This document shows positions 1-8,653 of a stretch of 64,000 nt of DNA, piece after piece. Numbering within the stretch: the stretch's first letter is position 1; each line of letters begins with the position of its first letter. Source of the DNA: a bacterium (lineage in GTDB: Bacteria; Electryoneota; RPQS01; DYHQ01); NCBI GenBank assembly GCA_030622545.1, contig JAUXGA010000004.1:124001-188000 (forward strand). Direction: 5' to 3'. The translations under genes were made by a program, and so were the position numbers. The notes under the pieces were generated by a model, which did not search any database, had not been told where the DNA came from, and saw only the letters and a list, made by a program, of their open reading frames with translations.

Positions 1-544
1 GGCATTCCTTTTGGAGTATGCCTATAGGTCTTGAACCCTCGCTATCCCAGTACTCTATCTTATAAGTAATTGATGTTATATTCCATAGGGAAGGATCAGT
101 TTGACTTTCTTCGGGAGGGCTTTTGGTATAATCTGTTATCACCCACACGGCGTAAAAGGGCTTCCAGTCTATTATACTTGCAGATATGGTAAGTTCAGTG
201 TCTTCTATTGAGTCTGAGATGGAAAACCCGTTCTGTTCCAGAGAATCAATCAATGCTCGGCAAAATTTGGAATAGTCCGCCATAACCGAGTCAAGCTCAA
301 TTTCCTCCAAAGCAATGGACGGCACTGTCCATACTCCCCGTCTTGAGACTGTCAAATCGCTAGGCTTGTCAATAGGCTGGTAGACAAAAATTTTTGAAAC
401 AGGGAATTGTACCTCAACGGGCCTTATTACTCTAATACTGCCGGTACAACCAAACAGCGAAATAGCCAAAAACGTGATGATAAGAACAAAACATCTATTT
501 TTCTTGGCAACAATTATGATCGGCAGCCAATTGGCATCATTCAT
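1..544 (-). CDS. Lipoprotein of unknown function, cut by window start
   Basis: The frame is open from an ATG at 544 to the window edge, so only the first 181 codons are visible and the C-terminus is missing. Residues 14-32 form a signal peptide (two lysines, then a hydrophobic run) ending in a lipobox L-F-G-C with Cys33, which predicts a lipid-anchored envelope protein. After the lipobox the chain is soluble and polar, with no motif that I recognise. It reads in the same direction as tRNA-Pro, about 95 bases downstream of it, and may share its transcript. No good ribosome site precedes the ATG. Lipoprotein: fairly sure; function: unknown. Confidence 0.75.
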   Translation of the reverse strand, partial: MNDANWLPIIIVAKKNRCFVLIITFLAISLFGCTGSIRVIRPVEVQFPVSKIFVYQPIDKPSDLTVSRRGVWTVPSIALEEIELDSVMADYSKFCRALIDSLEQNGFSISDSIEDTELTISASIIDWKPFYAVWVITDYTKSPPEESQTDPSLWNITSITYKIEYWDSEGSRPIGILQKEC

Positions 545-639
545 TAGAATACTTCTTTTTCTGTCCAGAATGGCAGACAACTGAAAAATAGAGGCTGAAC
601 GAGCCGCTATTTTCCACAAGAGAATCATAATGTTTTGTA

Positions 640-716
<77 letters not shown>

Positions 717-760
717 ACATATTTATAATTTATAATGAGTTAGAAAGAAGCCGCCTGTAT

Positions 761-789
761 CTTATAGGGTGTTTTCTTTCCGTTTACAA
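761..789 (-). promoter_or_regulatory. Probable sigma-70 promoter for tRNA-Pro
   Basis: On the minus strand, TTGTAA (784-789) and TATAAG (761-766) are separated by 17 bases. Transcription would start about 40 bases before the mature tRNA. The site lies just after the terminator of the preceding operon. Prediction by eye only. Confidence 0.45.
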
Positions 790-803
790 CTTTATATGAT
801 ATG

Positions 804-829
804 AAAAAATCCTGCAAAAGTCAACAGGA
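804..829 (-). terminator. Rho-independent terminator after the ECF ATPase genes
   Basis: On the minus strand a short stem, TCCTG with CAGGA and a 10-base loop, is followed directly by six T. It lies about 60 bases after the stop codon at 889. A longer pairing (ACAGGAAAA with TTTTCCTGT) a few bases upstream overlaps it. Confidence 0.7.
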
Positions 830-888
830 AAACCATCTTGATTTTTTGATTTCCTTTTCCTGTCTATAAGCCAGCAATCCTATGAATA

Positions 889-1590
889 TTAAATCCCGAG
901 CCGATGCCGCACTTCCGAATCATTCATGAGCTGCTCCGGATTGCCCTCCCATTTAATACAACCCTCACTCAAGACCAGTGCATCATCTGATACAGACGCC
1001 GCAAAGGGCAGATGATGCGTAATGAGTCCAACGATTTTGCCTTCGTTCGCTCGCTCGCGAATCACACGCCGCATATTCGCGCGCATTTTCCAATCCAACC
1101 CCGCCGTCGGTTCATCAAAAATCACAGCGCACGACGACCGCGTTAATTGCACCGCAGTCGCCACTAAACGCGCTTGACCACCTGAAAGTTCAAAGGGACC
1201 GCACCCAAGCAAATCCGTGGGATGAAGGCCAACATTTTCTAAAGCACGGCTGGCTTCTTCAACGGTTACATTTCCATTCCGGCGCAGTTCCTTTTCGACG
1301 GTCTCTTCAGAAAAAAGCTGCTCCGGAAACTGAAAAAGATAGGCAACATCTTCAGGAGTCGGTTCCCTATCATTCTGAAAAGAAATCACACCGGAATCAG
1401 GTTTCAGAAGCCCTGCAAGAAGAAGCCCCAACGTGCTTTTGCCGGAGCCGGATGCGCCAAGAATCGCCGTGACTCGACCCGGTAAAAGCGTGCAGGACAG
1501 AGAGTCGACGGCTTTGCACTTGCCTCTTCTTGTGTGATAAGAATACGCAATCTCTTGTGCGCAAAGCGCTGAATCAGTTTTCATTTTCAA
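889..1590 (-). CDS. ECF-type ABC transporter ATPase (CbiO/EcfA-like)
   Basis: Cytoplasmic ATPase (233 aa) of an energy-coupling-factor or related ABC importer for a vitamin or metal. It has the Walker A motif GASGSGKST, a Q-loop region (FQFPEQLF) typical of the CbiO/EcfA family, the signature LSGGQARL, Walker B with DEPTAGLD, and an intact switch histidine in ITHH. Its start overlaps the end of the preceding ATPase gene by 17 bases, so the two are probably made together and form a heterodimer. No EcfT or substrate-binding membrane subunit is nearby: the next features downstream are a terminator and tRNA-Pro. The substrate cannot be told. Confidence 0.85.
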   Translation of the reverse strand: MKMKTDSALCAQEIAYSYHTRRGKCKAVDSLSCTLLPGRVTAILGASGSGKSTLGLLLAGLLKPDSGVISFQNDREPTPEDVAYLFQFPEQLFSEETVEKELRRNGNVTVEEASRALENVGLHPTDLLGCGPFELSGGQARLVATAVQLTRSSCAVIFDEPTAGLDWKMRANMRRVIRERANEGKIVGLITHHLPFAASVSDDALVLSEGCIKWEGNPEQLMNDSEVRHRLGI

Positions 1591-2269
1591 GCGCTCTGCA
1601 AAATCTCTTTCTGTCCTGCTTGGGAATCTCGCGCAATGTTCCGTTATCGAGATATAAAAGCCGGTCAGCGAAGTCTACTTCCTCTAAATAGGGTGTGATA
1701 AAAAGAATTCCCATTCCCCGGCGCAAATCTTTCAAAGCATGAAGAAGATCTTGTCGCCCCTGCCAATCTAAGAGAGCCGTCGGTTCATCGAAAACAAGAT
1801 ATTCAGCGCCTGTCGCAAGAGTCGCCGCAAGTGTGAGCCGCTGTTTTTCTCCACCGGAGAGCTCCTCAGGGTTTCGTTGCGATAGAGACCTTAGATGGAA
1901 TTCATCTAACAGATTCGCAACGCGATTAAACATGTCTTCGCGGGGCTTGTTCAGCAATTCCAAACCAAACGCGATTTCTTCTTCGACAGTATCCGCGACA
2001 ATTTGCTCCTCTGGATTCTGAAAAACAACACCAACGCGACGACGTATGTCGCGATTGTGTTCAGGATTCGCCGCATCCATATCATCGATGACGACTATAC
2101 CGGTCGAAGGTTGAAACAATCCATTCAACAATAGAGCCAACGTCGATTTTCCGCTGCCGTTCGGACCAATCAAAGCGACAAGCTCACCACGTTCCAGACT
2201 AAAAGAAATGTTGTGGAAAAGTTCAGGATGTCCCACATAGGCAAAAGAAACTTGTTCAACACGTATCAA
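1574..2269 (-). CDS. ECF-type ABC transporter ATPase lacking the switch histidine
   Basis: Second ATPase (231 aa) of the pair. Walker A is GPNGSGKST, the Q-loop region is VFQNPEEQI (the family hallmark), the signature is LSGGEKQRL, and Walker B ends in DEPTALLD. The switch region reads FITPYLEE where family members normally have TH at the TP position, so the H-loop histidine is replaced by proline. In asymmetric ABC pairs one nucleotide site is often degenerate, and this could be such a subunit. It overlaps waaA by four bases at its start and the partner ATPase at its end. Family assignment is sure; the effect of the substitution is inference. Confidence 0.85.
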   Translation of the reverse strand: MIRVEQVSFAYVGHPELFHNISFSLERGELVALIGPNGSGKSTLALLLNGLFQPSTGIVVIDDMDAANPEHNRDIRRRVGVVFQNPEEQIVADTVEEEIAFGLELLNKPREDMFNRVANLLDEFHLRSLSQRNPEELSGGEKQRLTLAATLATGAEYLVFDEPTALLDWQGRQDLLHALKDLRRGMGILFITPYLEEVDFADRLLYLDNGTLREIPKQDRKRFCRALENEN

Positions 2270-3549
2270 GGTAAATCCAATTCTTTCAACAATAAATTGG
2301 CTGTTCTTTCTGACGCACCTAAGCGTTCATCGACAAAACCACGCGCCTTTTCTCCGACGCGATGACGAACATGTTCATCAGTAAGGAAAGCTTCCATCCA
2401 CTTTTCAACTTGAACGGCATCGTTCGCTATCTGGAGGATCTCTTGTTGATGCGCCAGACGAGCTTCGTGAGAAACTTCGATGTTCGGTCCTGTCAAAACC
2501 GGCAAACCATAAATCATCGGTTCGAGAACACTGTGTACTCCCTTCCCGAATCCTCCACCCACATAGGCCAAGTCTCCCAATCCATAGAGCGCAGCCAGAA
2601 TACCCATCTTGTCAACACACACCACTTGTCCGAAATCATCTTTCTGAAGTTGAGTATACAGACGGAAATCCAATCTAATTCTTTCGCAACTCTGACGGAT
2701 TCTATCTATTGCAGCTTGAGAAGGCTCATGCGGCACGAGGAAACAGAGCAAATCAGGAAAACGTTTCACCAGCGCTGCTATCGCAGGCAGAAGGTTGTTC
2801 TCATCATCGAGATGCGTGCTGCCGGCAATTAGAACGACACGATTCGCGAGGTCTGAACGCGTCATACCGATTTCACTCGCCGCTTCTACTGTTCGCTGAG
2901 CAACGCGATCATAACGTGAATCTCCGCCGATATGAATGGGAACATTTTCCGGAGTAATTCTGCGCGCTCGCTTTGCATCTTCTGATGACACCGCAAGAAC
3001 TGCTCGAAGAGAGGACATCACCGCTCTTTGGAATGAGCGTACAACCGGCCAAAACCGTTTCGATTTCGGCGGGAAATTCGCGTTAATAAGAAAAACCGGA
3101 TTTCCCTTTCGCTCACAATGCCAAACAAGATTCGGCCAAACATCATGCTTCGAAATTACGAGCGCTGTCGGCTTCAAAAAACGCAAGAAATTCCGAACAG
3201 AATAGCAGGTATCTCCCGGCGAATAATCATAGAAAGCAAAGCGGTCAGTCCGATTCGCTCCATTCTCAGCGGAAGGACTGAAGTGAACGACGCCGATGGT
3301 GATTCCCTTTGCGTTCAGGATTTCCGCGAGAGGATAGAGCGCTTCCAACTCGCCCATTGAAGCGCAATGAAACAGGATGAGCGGCTTTTCTTGTATTGCT
3401 TCACGAAAAATTCGAGCGCGAGACAAAAGTCCTTTGCGACCTCGAAGCCCTTGACGAATCTTCGAATGAAAAAGTCCGAGAAAGTGAAATCCTCCCCATA
3501 AAACAGGAAGGACAAATATACGATAAAAAAGTTTCCAGAAATTCTGCAC
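2266..3549 (-). CDS. waaA: 3-deoxy-D-manno-octulosonic acid (Kdo) transferase
   Basis: WaaA/KdtA (427 aa) transfers Kdo from CMP-Kdo to the lipid A precursor at the inner face of the cytoplasmic membrane. An N-terminal membrane-binding segment (about 1-25) is followed by the typical FHCASMGE motif near residue 60, KHDVWPNLVW in the first Rossmann-like domain, and a C-terminal domain with VGGGFGKGVHSVLEP, the usual nucleotide-sugar site. Length is normal for the family. It follows a heptosyltransferase gene by six bases, so the two form a small core-oligosaccharide unit inside the smpB-to-ECF operon. Confidence 0.93.
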   Translation of the reverse strand: MQNFWKLFYRIFVLPVLWGGFHFLGLFHSKIRQGLRGRKGLLSRARIFREAIQEKPLILFHCASMGELEALYPLAEILNAKGITIGVVHFSPSAENGANRTDRFAFYDYSPGDTCYSVRNFLRFLKPTALVISKHDVWPNLVWHCERKGNPVFLINANFPPKSKRFWPVVRSFQRAVMSSLRAVLAVSSEDAKRARRITPENVPIHIGGDSRYDRVAQRTVEAASEIGMTRSDLANRVVLIAGSTHLDDENNLLPAIAALVKRFPDLLCFLVPHEPSQAAIDRIRQSCERIRLDFRLYTQLQKDDFGQVVCVDKMGILAALYGLGDLAYVGGGFGKGVHSVLEPMIYGLPVLTGPNIEVSHEARLAHQQEILQIANDAVQVEKWMEAFLTDEHVRHRVGEKARGFVDERLGASERTANLLLKELDLP

Positions 3550-3555
3550 GAATAC

Positions 3556-4623
3556 TCACGAATCTTTGTACGAATTCAGGGATTCTACCCGGTGTAAAAC
3601 CGCTTGGAAAACCTCATCAGCTGAAATATCCAGCATACATTTGAAATGTTCTTTGGGACAGCGTTCTGTTCCCATCGCGCTGCACGGGCGGCAGGACAAT
3701 TCTTTTTGGAGAACCTCCGCGTTTGCACGAAAAGGAAAGAAACCAAATTCCTCTACGGTTGGACCAAAGAGCGCGACGACCGGTGTTTGCACGGCTGCGG
3801 CAAGATGCATCGGACCGGAATCATTGCTGACAAGACATCGAGCCAATTTCGTCAATACTGCCGCGTCCATAAGAGATAAATCTGTAAAGAAGAAAACGCG
3901 GTTATCATCGATTTCCTTCACAAGCGCCTCGATAAGAGATCGCTCGTCCGCACTTCCGAGGAAGAGAACCTGATAATCTTTATTTAGCAGCGCGCGCGCG
4001 AGGTCAGTCCATTTTTCACGGGGCCAGCGCTTCGTGGCATGACGCGCTCCGGGACAAAGTATTACTGTTCGTCCAGAATCCATCCCTTGGGATTCAAGCT
4101 GTACTCGGAACTTCTCTATTCTGATTTCAGAGATGTGAAGTTCGAGTCCTCGTCCATCATCCTCGCAGCCGAACGATTCCAAAGCGGCGAAGTAGCGAAG
4201 AGGAATCGGCAGAATTCCCGAATAAAGATTCTTCCGAAAATGGATAAAAAAGAAACGGCGGAATCTATAGCGCCTTGATTTTGTCCAAAGAACAGGAAAA
4301 GCAAAAAGTCTTAAAAACGCGCTGCGCGGGCTGTTTTGCAAATCTACTAAAAGCGAATAGCGAGTACGAAACAGGCGAACCAACCATACAAAAAGACTTC
4401 GAATCCCTCTCGACTTGTCAAACTCTAACACACGATCAACACCCGGCAACGCGGCGACAAGTTCAGCGTAATTACTGGAACAAAGAAAATCAATTCTCGC
4501 GTTTGGGAATCGAGAGCGAAGAGCACGCAGAGCCGGAGCCGTCAGAAGAATATCGCCAAACGAAGAGAAGCGAATGATCAGAATGCGCTCGGATTCTTGA
4601 GGCTCGGAGCTCGGCATAAGCAC
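3556..4623 (-). CDS. Glycosyltransferase family 9, probable ADP-heptose:LPS heptosyltransferase
   Basis: A 355-aa GT9 enzyme that would add heptose to Kdo-lipid A on the cytoplasmic side. The N-terminus has the family motif RFSSFGDILLTAP (about 17-29). The C-terminal half has CPGARHATKRWP and SNDSGPMHLAAA, which form the ADP-heptose pocket, and ends in a cluster of four cysteines (CRPCS, RCPKEHFKC) common in this family. A second methionine at codon 3 could be the start. It is followed immediately by waaA, which supports a role in the lipopolysaccharide inner core. Whether it is a WaaC- or WaaF-type enzyme is not clear. Confidence 0.88.
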   Translation of the reverse strand: MLMPSSEPQESERILIIRFSSFGDILLTAPALRALRSRFPNARIDFLCSSNYAELVAALPGVDRVLEFDKSRGIRSLFVWLVRLFRTRYSLLVDLQNSPRSAFLRLFAFPVLWTKSRRYRFRRFFFIHFRKNLYSGILPIPLRYFAALESFGCEDDGRGLELHISEIRIEKFRVQLESQGMDSGRTVILCPGARHATKRWPREKWTDLARALLNKDYQVLFLGSADERSLIEALVKEIDDNRVFFFTDLSLMDAAVLTKLARCLVSNDSGPMHLAAAVQTPVVALFGPTVEEFGFFPFRANAEVLQKELSCRPCSAMGTERCPKEHFKCMLDISADEVFQAVLHRVESLNSYKDS

Positions 4624-5637
4624 TTAGTGCGTTGACAATTGCTCGAAAAGCCCTGTTCCTTTTCGCACAGGCTTTCCGTTATCTTCAAAGAACGCTAATC
4701 CCGTCGCGCCTTCAAATTTTTCAAGCAGCTTCAACCCATCGGTTGGGCCGAGAATGAAAGCGCTGAGCGCTAAAGCTTGAGCTTCGGCTGCACTCTTGGC
4801 GTAAACAGCGAAAGCCGTGCAAAGGTCTGCGGGTTTCCCGGTGCGCGGATCCAGAAGCATATGGTATTTCTTTCCATCCTTTTCAAACGCTCCTTCGTTG
4901 CAGGTCACCATCGCATAGCCGCCCGCCGGCAGGAACACATCTCCCAATGATTCAGCAGCTCCCGTCGGATCAGCGACCTTGCACAAGAATCCTTTTGCAT
5001 CAGGAGGATTGCCTGTCGTCCGCATCAAGAAATCAGTCTGGACAGTCGCGGATTGAATTCCTTGATTCGTTAAACGCTCCGACGCTTTGTCAAGAATGTA
5101 ACCGGGGCCGATTTTGTAAAGCGTGAAACCCATTCCCTTTTTGGCAAGCAAAATGGATTTCCCCGCGACGAACATTCCTCCCTCTGTGACGAGCTGCTGC
5201 AGCGTATCTAATTCTGCAGAGGTCGGCACGCGAGGCTCTTTGCCAAATCCATACGCTTCCAATATGGGCTTAACGCGGATATCGAAAACCTTGTCTGTTT
5301 GTTCATAGAGCTTCAACGCTTCCATAACCAAATCGAAAATCGGCGCGGAAAGAGGAACAGACTGCTCTCCTGCCTCTGATGTCAAATAGTTCAGCTCATT
5401 CTCCGGGCCTTCGAGAAGAATACGGGTTTCCAAATCTTGAGCAAAGGCAAAGGCTTCCTGGATAGCAGACTGCAGAGCTTCTTTGGTTTGGCTCTTATCG
5501 TACACGGTGATAGTCAAATCCGTTCCCAGTACCTGTCGAGTTTCGGATGTCGGTTGGCTTTTCGGAGCACATCCGTTTAGGCCACAAATCAGAATAGCTC
5601 CCATGAACACAGCACTAAATCTGTAAAGGTGTCGCAT
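4624..5637 (-). CDS. ApbE-like lipoprotein (FAD:protein FMN transferase family, atypical)
   Basis: ApbE proteins are periplasmic and attach FMN to target flavoproteins using FAD. I place the start at the ATG at 5637 because GGAG lies 12 bases upstream, it follows the previous gene by 16 bases, and the protein then begins with a signal peptide and a lipobox (LNGC). The family shape is present: LGT near the start, VFD..VKPILEAYGFG, and MLLDPRTGKP near the C-terminus. The flavin-binding motifs are eroded: where members have a GGD-IR stretch this one reads TDFLMRTTG, and the KGYA-D stretch reads GPGYILD. It may be inactive or changed in specificity. Family: fairly sure; activity: doubtful. Confidence 0.8.
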   Translation of the reverse strand: MRHLYRFSAVFMGAILICGLNGCAPKSQPTSETRQVLGTDLTITVYDKSQTKEALQSAIQEAFAFAQDLETRILLEGPENELNYLTSEAGEQSVPLSAPIFDLVMEALKLYEQTDKVFDIRVKPILEAYGFGKEPRVPTSAELDTLQQLVTEGGMFVAGKSILLAKKGMGFTLYKIGPGYILDKASERLTNQGIQSATVQTDFLMRTTGNPPDAKGFLCKVADPTGAAESLGDVFLPAGGYAMVTCNEGAFEKDGKKYHMLLDPRTGKPADLCTAFAVYAKSAAEAQALALSAFILGPTDGLKLLEKFEGATGLAFFEDNGKPVRKGTGLFEQLSTH

Positions 5638-5653
5638 AAGAATCTTCACTCCA

Positions 5654-6673
5654 TTATTTCTTTCGGTGAATCGAGTATTGGATAAATTGGATAAGAATGT
5701 CTTTGGAATCTGAGTCGGGAAAATGTGACAGCGCTTTTTCTGCTCGCTGTCCATATTGTAAGGCTTTTTCACGCGCGTAGTCAATACCTCCATTCGAGCG
5801 GACAAACTGGATAATCAGAGAGATATCCTTTCCCTTTGCTCCTCGCCGAAGAAGAGCGAGCATTTCCTTCCTTTCTCCTTCTCCAGCGTGTTGAAAGGCC
5901 GCAATAAAAGGCAGGGTAATTTTTTTATCTCGAATATCCTCACCAACTCTCTTTCCCAGGACTCGCGTGCGGCCCGTGTAATCCAAGAGATCATCTCGAA
6001 TCTGAAACGCTATTCCTACGGATTCGCCATACTCCGCAAGAGCGAGCTGCACGCCATCATCTTCACCCAGACTCAACGCTCCAAGTTGGCAGCACGCTCT
6101 CATCAGTGCGGCTGTCTTATCGGCAATCGTATCAAAATAACTTTCTTCAGAAATGTCTCCCCGTCTCGTGCGTGTCAGTTCCAAAAGCTGCCCACGACTC
6201 ATTCGTTTTGAAGTCGTCGAAAGAATATCGAGCAGCGGCAAACTGCGTTCCTCGAGCATCGCCGCCAGAGAATGGGCAAGCAGATAGTCGCCAAAAAGAA
6301 TGGAAAATTTATTTCCCCACAGGTGATTGAGGGATGGAAAGCGGCGGCGCATCGTTGACTTGTCGACAACATCGTCGTGAACAAGGGTCGCGGTATGCAG
6401 CAGTTCGACAATGAGACAAGCGCGATAGGTCGAGATGCTGGGTTTTCCAAAAAGCCTGGCGGAAGCGAGAACCAAAAACGGTCGCAGCGCTTTTCCCCGG
6501 CGACGAACGAGATAGCGAACCGCCTGATCAACCATGAATACATCTGAACGCAGTCGCGAACGAAACTCTCGATAAAACTCATTGAAATCCGGCGCAAGAG
6601 TTCGCAGCAGACTTTTCAGAGCAGGCGGCGCATAAGATGTTTCTAAATTGCTCAGTCTTTCGTCCTCACCCAT
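5654..6673 (-). CDS. Long-chain polyprenyl diphosphate synthase
   Basis: Trans-prenyltransferase (339 aa) that condenses isopentenyl diphosphate units for quinone side chains. Both aspartate-rich motifs are present: DDVVD with following RRR, and FQIRDDLLD. The RRRGKALRP stretch near residue 57 binds the pyrophosphate. Length and motifs match IspB/HepT-type octaprenyl or heptaprenyl synthases; chain length cannot be read reliably here. The start overlaps the end of tyrS by 22 bases. A quinone would fit an organism with a membrane electron chain, though no quinone-reducing complex is in this window. Confidence 0.9.
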   Translation of the reverse strand: MGEDERLSNLETSYAPPALKSLLRTLAPDFNEFYREFRSRLRSDVFMVDQAVRYLVRRRGKALRPFLVLASARLFGKPSISTYRACLIVELLHTATLVHDDVVDKSTMRRRFPSLNHLWGNKFSILFGDYLLAHSLAAMLEERSLPLLDILSTTSKRMSRGQLLELTRTRRGDISEESYFDTIADKTAALMRACCQLGALSLGEDDGVQLALAEYGESVGIAFQIRDDLLDYTGRTRVLGKRVGEDIRDKKITLPFIAAFQHAGEGERKEMLALLRRGAKGKDISLIIQFVRSNGGIDYAREKALQYGQRAEKALSHFPDSDSKDILIQFIQYSIHRKK

Positions 6674-7878
6674 TTAAAAAATCGTTTACCGACCCGCAAT
6701 AGAATCGGCTTATCAATAATAATTTGCTCCAGAGGATCAGAAACTTTGCGGCCATCCAACTGCACTCCCCCGCCCTCGACCAAACGTCGAGCCGCCGATT
6801 TGGAAGGAGCTCCTCCTGTAGCACAAACCAAACCTGAAACAGTGTCTATAACAAGTTCATCGCTTTCATAGACAAATTCATCGATTTCATCGGGAATCTC
6901 TTTCTTGCGAAAAAGCTTGTCGAAATTTTCTTCCGCTTGAAGTGCTGCTTGTTCGGAATAATACAAACCGACGAGTTCTCTCGCCAGACGCCGTTTATGA
7001 TCTCGCGGATTCACTCGTTGCTCTTTCAGATCCTTTTTAATTGCTTCTAATTCTTTTGCGGACACCTGCGTGCAAAGCTGAAAATAGGGATGAATCTGTT
7101 CATCCGGGATCGACAGGGTTTTGCCATAAATCTCATCGGCGGATTCGTTGATACCAATGTAGTTGTTCAGCGATTTTGACATTTTTTCAACGCCGTCTGT
7201 ACCGACGAGCAACGGCAGCATCATGCAAATCTGCGGTTCCTGACCATAGTTTTCTTGAATCGTCCGCCCTAAAAGCAGATTGAATTTCTGATCAGTGCCC
7301 CCGAGTTCGACGTCGGCTTTTAATGCAACGGAATCGTACGCCTGCAGCAACGGATAGAGAAATTCCAGCACCGCAATAGGCGTTTGGGATTTGAAGCGCT
7401 TTTCGAAATCATCCCGCTCCAACATCCGAGCGACTGTGTAGTAGCTCGTCAGAGCAAGAATGTCGTAGCTCGAAAGTTTTCCCAGCCATTCGCTATTGAA
7501 GCGAACCTGTGTCTTCTCCGGATTTAGAATCTTGTAAACCTGCGCCCGATACGTCTCGGCGTTTTGCTTCACCTCTTCGCGAGTCATGCGCGGACGGATT
7601 TTGGAACGTCCTGACGGATCACCGACGAGCGCGGTAAAATCCCCGATGAGAAAAACGACCGTGTGCCCCAGATCCTGAAAGTGCTTCAGTTTCCGAATAG
7701 AGACAGCGTGACCGATATGAATATCCGGAGCGGTCGGGTCGAACCCTTCTTTTACAATAAGAGGAGTGTTCGTTTTTATCGAACGCGCAATTTTCTTTTC
7801 CAGATTCTCAGCGGAAATGATTTCCTCCGCGCCGCGGAGGATTAAATCCATTTGTTCGTTTAAGGGAGGAAATGACAT
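6652..7878 (-). CDS. tyrS: Tyrosyl-tRNA synthetase
   Basis: Class I synthetase (408 aa) charging tRNA-Tyr in the cytoplasm. HIGH is at residues 54-57 in [13 protein letters not shown] and KMSKS at 232-236. The C-terminal 65 residues form an S4 RNA-binding domain. The pattern resembles the TyrZ branch of bacterial TyrRS. It follows smpB by four bases and overlaps the polyprenyl synthase gene downstream. Confidence 0.96.
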   Translation of the reverse strand: MSFPPLNEQMDLILRGAEEIISAENLEKKIARSIKTNTPLIVKEGFDPTAPDIHIGHAVSIRKLKHFQDLGHTVVFLIGDFTALVGDPSGRSKIRPRMTREEVKQNAETYRAQVYKILNPEKTQVRFNSEWLGKLSSYDILALTSYYTVARMLERDDFEKRFKSQTPIAVLEFLYPLLQAYDSVALKADVELGGTDQKFNLLLGRTIQENYGQEPQICMMLPLLVGTDGVEKMSKSLNNYIGINESADEIYGKTLSIPDEQIHPYFQLCTQVSAKELEAIKKDLKEQRVNPRDHKRRLARELVGLYYSEQAALQAEENFDKLFRKKEIPDEIDEFVYESDELVIDTVSGLVCATGGAPSKSAARRLVEGGGVQLDGRKVSDPLEQIIIDKPILLRVGKRFFKWVRTKD

Positions 7879-7882
7879 CGAA

Positions 7883-8356
7883 TTATGTTTTAATGCGATA
7901 TTTTTTTATTTCTCGCTGCAACTCGCGCTGCATTTGAGCTTTCTCTTTTTGAGCACGCTTGTCGTATTGTCGTTTGCCTTTTGCAAGACCCAATTCTACT
8001 TTTAGAAAAGGTCCTTTAAAATAGAGCGAAAGAGGAATCAGGGTGTGACCTTTCTCCAGCATGCGCTGTTCGATACGGCGGATTTCGCGTCTTTGTAAAA
8101 GTAGTTTTCGTCTGCGGCGAGGCTCATGATCTGTGTAGCCGCGATGATCATAAAGCCGAATGCTCAGATTGCAAAGCCAGACTTCTCCTTTTTCGACAAC
8201 GCCGTAACTTTCACGCAAGCCTATCGCCCCAGCACGGACAGATTTCACCTCCGTGCCTAAAAGGACAATACCAGCCTCAAAGCGCTGCACAATGAAATAA
8301 TTGTGGAGAGCCTTGCGGTTGCGGGCAATGTGTCGAATGGCCGATGTTTGACCCAT
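7883..8356 (-). CDS. smpB: SsrA (tmRNA)-binding protein
   Basis: SmpB (157 aa) binds tmRNA and rescues stalled ribosomes. The N-terminal [11 protein letters not shown], the central [10 protein letters not shown] and the C-terminal KRQYDKR..K basic tail are all typical. The frame is open further upstream, but those 31 codons are low-complexity and overlap the tRNA-Leu promoter, so I take the ATG at 8356, which gives the normal family length. There is no Shine-Dalgarno sequence; a promoter -10 element ends eight or nine bases before the ATG, so the mRNA may be leaderless. No tmRNA gene was recognised in the window. Confidence 0.93.
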   Translation of the reverse strand: MGQTSAIRHIARNRKALHNYFIVQRFEAGIVLLGTEVKSVRAGAIGLRESYGVVEKGEVWLCNLSIRLYDHRGYTDHEPRRRRKLLLQRREIRRIEQRMLEKGHTLIPLSLYFKGPFLKVELGLAKGKRQYDKRAQKEKAQMQRELQREIKKYRIKT

Positions 8357-8365
8357 TAGATTGAA

Positions 8366-8393
8366 AAATAAGAAAAAAAACAGGTAAATGCAA
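8366..8393 (-). promoter_or_regulatory. Probable promoter of smpB, very close to its ATG
   Basis: On the minus strand, TTGCAT (8388-8393) and TTATTT (8366-8371) are 16 bases apart; TATTTT one base later gives 17. Only eight or nine bases separate the -10 from the smpB start at 8356. Confidence 0.4.
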
Positions 8394-8416
8394 GCCTCTT
8401 TGCTGGCTTGACGGGC

Positions 8417-8445
8417 TTGACTTTGACGCGGAAATTGAATATATT
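8417..8445 (+). promoter_or_regulatory. Strong sigma-70 promoter for tRNA-Leu
   Basis: TTGACT (8417-8422) and TATATT (8440-8445) with a 17-base spacer, nine bases before the mature tRNA start. It is divergent from the smpB promoter. Confidence 0.7.
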
Positions 8446-8454
8446 TCAATTCAT

Positions 8455-8540
8455 GCCGGAGTGGTGGAATTGGCAGACGCGCTAGATTCAGGGTCTAGTG
8501 TCCATTTATGGACGTGCGGGTTCAAGTCCCGCCTCCGGCA
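8455..8540 (+). tRNA. tRNA-Leu (anticodon CAG)
   Basis: Acceptor stem GCCGGAG with CTCCGGC, a long class II variable arm (GTGTCC-ATTTAT-GGACGT), T loop GTTCAAGTC, and anticodon loop TTCAGGG with CAG, which reads CTG codons. The bases after discriminator A8540 are CCC, so a complete CCA tail is not encoded, unlike tRNA-Pro at 640. Confidence 0.95.
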
Positions 8541-8545
8541 CCCCA

Positions 8546-8577
8546 AAAACCCTGCTGTGATGACACGGCAGGGTTTT
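8546..8577 (+). terminator. Terminator of tRNA-Leu
   Basis: AAAACCCTGC pairs exactly with GCAGGGTTTT around a 12-base loop, directly after the tRNA. The run of four T forms the end of the stem. Confidence 0.8.
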
Positions 8578-8589
8578 CCTTTACTGGAT

Positions 8590-8627
8590 AAAACAACCCC
8601 GTCGGTTAAGAATTCCAATCGGGGTTG
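8590..8627 (-). terminator. Terminator of the 2-oxoacid oxidoreductase operon
   Basis: On the minus strand, CAACCCCG (8620-8627) pairs with CGGGGTTG (8594-8601), followed by TTTTAT. It lies 27 bases after the stop of the polyferredoxin gene and marks the end of a nine-gene operon. Confidence 0.8.
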
Positions 8628-8653
8628 TGAAAATCAAAGCGTGCTTCGTATCG

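Noticed and set aside
2362-2832. Plus-strand frame of 156 codons
   Set aside because: Complementary to waaA, which has all expected motifs.
8357-8449. 31-codon N-terminal extension of smpB
   Set aside because: It is phenylalanine-rich noise overlapping the tRNA-Leu promoter; the ATG at 8356 gives the normal SmpB length.
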